A stretch of DNA of 64,000 bases, taken from positions 48,109,169 through 48,173,168 of the forward strand of contig OX485806.1 in assembly GCA_950295325.1 (NCBI GenBank), given 5' to 3'. Below are positions 59,534 through 64,000 of this stretch, piece by piece. Positions within the stretch are counted from its first letter, which is position 1. Each line of letters opens with the position of its first letter. The notes beneath the pieces were generated by a model that saw nothing but the letters and a program-made list of their open reading frames with translations, ran no database searches and had not been told where the DNA came from. Source of the stretch: Polytrichum commune. Taxonomy: Eukaryota > Streptophyta > Polytrichopsida > Polytrichales > Polytrichaceae. A program made the translations under genes and the position numbers.

Positions 59534-62500
59534 ACCAAACATGTAGCCTACCCTTTCGACAACAAACATCAGGATCTCCACTTCAAAAAAGTTCCGTACC
59601 CCATTTTTTCAAAAACTCTAAGCACAACATCTTCACATCTATTATTCCACACAAAAAAATCACTTAATATACTACACTAATGTTGTAAACCCCCATATCA
59701 TTTTTTTCCTCCCAGAACCAATACTTAATCATAATTAGTAACCCAATGCAAGATCCGCCCAATGAAAAACCTAAAAAATCACAGAGAAACAAATACAAAT
59801 GTAACCAAAGCTATCCAACATTGGTACCATTTTTTGACACCAAGCCTTGACTCTAAAAGCATGCGCATAATCAACACCTTTGAAGCTACTAATTGCGAGT
59901 TTGTGCTCCACGAACAACTCTTTGCTCACTATTTGCATGACATAGCCGAAGAATTTTCACCAAAGATACCACTATATTGAAATGACACTAAAACCTTATT
60001 GTGTACATCCCTCAACATATATACCTCCACTTGCACATGTACTGTCCACCAATATCCATGGCACAACGTCAAAAGATTCACACTAAAAAACAAATTCCCC
60101 CAAGACACCCAAATGGAAGATTTTTGAAAAAAAATGTATATGATACATATCTTTGCCAACTCACATCTTGTTGTCATCTTGCAATGCAAAATGCAAAATG
60201 GTTGCTTTCACATCCCGATTACACCAACCAACATCAAACGTTTTAATACAATCAAACACCAATTAAACCTTGGCCATGAGATGCAATTGCATTTGTAAAT
60301 CTTGTGATAGGGATTGGACAACGTCTTTGCATCGTGCTCATAATCCTAATTTTCATTATACCAATGCTTAATAATGGGGAGTAAGTCTACCCAATTGGGA
60401 CCAAAGCCTGGTGAACAATTGGCAATGCTATCGCACTATACAATGTGCTGGGACTTTCAATTTCCAAGCACAAACCCGACACTCAAGAAATCAAATTCAC
60501 CACAATGACCACCTACAAGAAACCCATGAAGAAAGGAGTGTGTCCCAAAATCATCAAAACGGGCAATTAAAATCATAACTTAACTACACCAAGTAACAAG
60601 AGAAATTGGCCCACTTCCCAATTGCTAGGAATTGAAAAGGGGCAAGTAGCCAAACATTCCTTAATCGGTTAGCTTCAAAATTTGAATTTACTCTTGATTT
60701 GGCTCGGCCCCTAAATTTGAGAACACTTTTGATTAGTTTACTATTGCATTTCAAAGACCCAATCTAATTTTCCATTTTTTTCTTGATTCCGTCTCTCAAA
60801 CATCATGTCTCTCCCTCCTACCACTACCAAGTCCCGCCAAACCAACAAACCAAAGGATTGAGTCCCTTGCCTCACAACCTTTTCAACCCACAATAGTTCA
60901 TCCAACTCTCTATTCACATAACCTCTCCCACTCAAAAACCCAACCCACATAAAATTAATGGAAAAAAAATTCGTCAAGAATTTACTTACTCATGTAATTC
61001 ATGCAAAGGATCAAATCCAAAATAAAACATCTAACTTAAATTCCTCAATAATTCAAATCAAATAAAACACATATAAATAATGGGAGTATAGAAAAAATCA
61101 CCAACTATCACAGTAATTGTTTTATCATGACTTGTAAATCGTTCAAAAAATTCACACCAATACCATCTATACAGTCTTGATCCGCACCACCACTACCTTT
61201 TTCCAACAACATGGCAAGACACACCAGATACTCAATAACAACCATGAAATACTCAACAAATACCATAATACCAATTGTCAAATCCAAATGATATTTTCCA
61301 CATTGGAAGATGGTAAACTTATCCACCAAGCTTTATACATCTTAAATATTGATTATGAAAACATTTTTGGTTCCATATACACCTATGCATACTAGCCTTT
61401 ATGGAATATTTAGCTAACTCATCCATGCCATAAACCTCACTAGGATCATCTATATAAGGGTTTTTACCACTTTAGTGGGTTTTACTTTGGAAAAAACCAA
61501 CCCGTACCCATAGCAAGAGGAACCACATGAGGGCACCATTAATCCCTAGTTATTCTTAATTTCTCTCGAACCGGTATTTTGTTGGATTGCGCAAAATACC
61601 TACGGATAACACTTCAACATCGTTGACATGCAAACTAGCTTCACCGCACATGCAGACAACGTAACCTTTTTACCCAACACCTTCCCCACTCATAATCCTT
61701 AATCACCAAATTGAAATGATACAATGAATGAGTCAACATAGAATTTAGCATCTCAAAGCGAGCCCTCTCGTATTCCCCACACAAAACCAATCTCAAACCA
61801 TGGACATTTACAACCTGATTGAACCACTACAACCTCACATACAGAAAACAAACATTCCTTACATTTTCACGAAATAAAACCTATGTAACTATGGAATCCA
61901 ATTATTCCCTTATTTAAAATGGTCCATTCAACAAATTGGAACTCCCCACAAAATCAAGACCAAAGCCAACATCCTAATCCAATCGCCTAGAAATCCACAT
62001 AATAATACCATCATTTGCCTTATAGTACTATATACATTTTGCACAACACGATTCCCAATACTTACAAAAAATTCATACAATTAACAACAAATATACAGAA
62101 TTTTGACTTCCACCTCCTGAAATAATTGTTTAGCATTGATGTTTACTCGTCCTTCAAGCATATACAGGCACCCTAGCTTTAAAATGTATGACGCCCTCAA
62201 CGATTGTAGTTGCTTTGGTTTCATTTACAACGGATTCACTTGCCATAAAGCTTATTAACTTGGTGGCCTCAAAACACTTCCAATACTCACATTACAAGCC
62301 GGTATAGGAAACCGGGGAGGAAACCGGTAGAGCTCCAAGAACATAACCGGAAAGTCAAGCTAGGGAGGCCCCACACCACGAGTCCTTCCAAATGATACAA
62401 ACATTGAATATGCATTTAAAACGAACATATTTGATTTCCTATACCGCTTATACCGCCCTAAACAAATTTTGAACCACCATAATTCCATCGTTTGTTTGTA

Positions 62501-63850
62501 AAAATTTAATAAATGTCACACCCAAAATTCCTCAAGATCTTTTTTGTAATGCCTCATCATATTTTCAAGTATATTCAATTTTTTATGCATGCAAATCATG
62601 ACCCCATAAAATTTTAAATTCTCAAATGGAAAATGAAATAACTTAGCCAACAAGTGCATCACACATGCCCAGAAATGTTTTACATACCACAAATGCAATA
62701 TCCATGTGAGCCACCCCAACCACTCGAGGTCTGAATTAAGGCCCATCGCCTAGTTTAAAAATTAAATAAATTGTTTGAACCTAGATTTTAATTAATAAAT
62801 CAACATTATTAGATGAGTAAATAATATTTGAAGACTTGAAAAATATGTGCAAGTGAAAACGTGTGGGGATTTTGACGAAGGTCATTGGTCCAAGAGGGCA
62901 CTGAATGAAGATCGTTGGATTATGATTTAGAAAAAAATAGGTAGTGGAAAGTCGGCCGTAGATGCTTACAATTAATAGTTAGTGATAAAGTTAGTTGCTA
63001 AAGCTAGTGCTAAAACTCTAGTTTTAGCCTTAACTAGAGTGTGGGAGTATTGGTTTGGAGGGTGGCAAAAGGTCATTCATCCAAGTATTATCCCTTGGAA
63101 AGGTGGTTTAACACTCAATCTTTCTCACGACTTGGCCAACCCAACTAAGGTTGGGTGGTGTGGAAATTGATGGAAGTTAGGTACCTTGAGCCAACCCCCC
63201 TTTGCGATAATGAGTATATAAAAAATTTCCAAATGATTTTATTAAGTGTTTGTAATTTAATATCTACATTTCAATAGCTTAGTGACAATACCTTACACAC
63301 CTAATTCATAGCTCAAATGAATTAGGAGGAGTTTTTGAAGTTGTGTCTAAGAATTATTATTAAGATAATGTTTATCCGTAGTCTAGCCTTGTTATTTTTT
63401 CCAAATTTTGGTATTATTTATTTAAATTTCTTCTTGAGTGGTCTTTATCAAGAGCTCTCTAATGGTATTTTACACATCCAATTTGAATAAATGACTAAGG
63501 AGATATAAATTTATAACCAAAATTATTGTATGTCATAGTAAATTCTTTGAATGAAACCAAACTGTTAATGATTAAACAACGGTGAGGTGGATAGATTGGT
63601 TGATCTTGCATGATCTACTAGATGAATGTATTGATTATGATCAATAAAATTTAGATGAAGTTTGAATGATTTATGTTGGACAAAAAGCAGTTTTACAAGG
63701 GATGATAAGTTGGACTTAGAATGTAATTAACGTGGTATGCATGGATGAAGAATAATAAGATCAATGTGTTGTATTTGCATGATTATAAGATATAGAAAAT
63801 CATTTTTTGGAAGCACTAAGGTAGTCCACTCATTCGACCAATCTAGTGGG
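59534..63850. other. AT-rich DNA, no recognised gene
   Basis: Short open frames are scattered over both strands. The minus strand between about 62750 and 60740 has some Trp/Phe-rich frames but stops are frequent and no family is recognised. No transposon ends could be supported. Confidence 0.45.
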
Positions 63851-64000
63851 TTGTTACCTTGATTGCATTAGTGTTTTGCATTAGTATTCTTCATATGTCT
63901 TTTTCATTAGTCTTCAACATTGGTTTTTGCATTAGATTTTGTGTGAGGCCATGCATTAGTGTCTTGCATTGCTCATTTGAATATGTTATAAGTTAATCTT
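63850..64000. repeat. AATGCA-type repeat, inverted relative to 53175-53580
   Basis: GCATTAGTGTTTTGCATTAG and related units are the complement of the AATGCAAAACACTAATGC repeat at 53.2-53.6 kb. The array reaches the end of the window. Confidence 0.65.

Noticed and set aside
59540-62760. Minus-strand Trp/Phe-rich frames that might be one degenerate gene
   Set aside because: Stops are frequent in every frame, no motif or splice structure connects the pieces, and no family could be named.
1-64000. Presence of an intact host gene
   Set aside because: All recognisable domains belong to transposable elements; the NIF-like and methyltransferase-like domains are embedded in transposon genes. No exon-intron structure outside the CACTA element could be supported.

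Overview
The window is nuclear DNA of a land plant. The evidence is CACTA (En/Spm) transposase genes with plant-only domains (TNP2, DUF4218 and DUF4216 in one gene, a TNP1-like C-terminus in another), Ty1/copia and Ty3/gypsy polyproteins of plant type, and AT-rich, CpG-depleted sequence full of C-to-T type stop codons. I found no convincing host gene; almost everything recognisable is transposable-element DNA in different states of decay. The species or clade cannot be decided from sequence alone.

Layout. 197-17164 is one long CACTA element with a 3-bp target duplication (TAT). It carries two divergent genes: a TNP1/TNPA-like gene on the minus strand (about 9559 down to 1016, mostly phase-0 exons) and a TNP2 transposase on the plus strand (12984-16531). 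Both are broken by stops and frameshifts. The minus gene contains a domain resembling the FCP1/NIF (HAD) phosphatase family. Its first intron holds a minisatellite derived from the end of its own exon 1, split by a second, nested CACTA element (5970-7518, duplication CTT). A solo LTR (family R2) sits between the two genes.

17261-20099 is a 2.8-kb solo LTR (family R1, duplication ATTTT). 20105-29485 is AT-rich and without recognisable genes. 29486-32885 is a minus-strand copia element whose reverse transcriptase region is missing and replaced by R2 sequence. 32886-38735 holds two more R1-related LTRs in opposite orientations around an unassigned segment.

38736-45480 is the most interesting part: a plus-strand Ty3/gypsy polyprotein remnant with protease-like, DNA cytosine-5 methyltransferase, reverse transcriptase and RNase H regions in that order. 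The methyltransferase shows motifs I, IV, VI, VIII, IX and X and looks closest to the Dnmt3 type. It is interrupted by an R2 LTR and flanked by a 185-bp duplication. A second, more decayed gypsy remnant lies at 47629-49638.

49639-64000 contains two full R3 solo LTRs in opposite orientations (973 and 975 bp, each with conserved hairpins), R3 fragments, two R2 LTRs, and AT-rich DNA. Short AATGCA-type repeats at 53.2-53.6 kb recur inverted at 63.85-64.0 kb. Three LTR families present mainly as solo LTRs, nested insertions and the stop-codon spectrum together indicate an old, methylated heterochromatic region shaped by LTR-LTR recombination.
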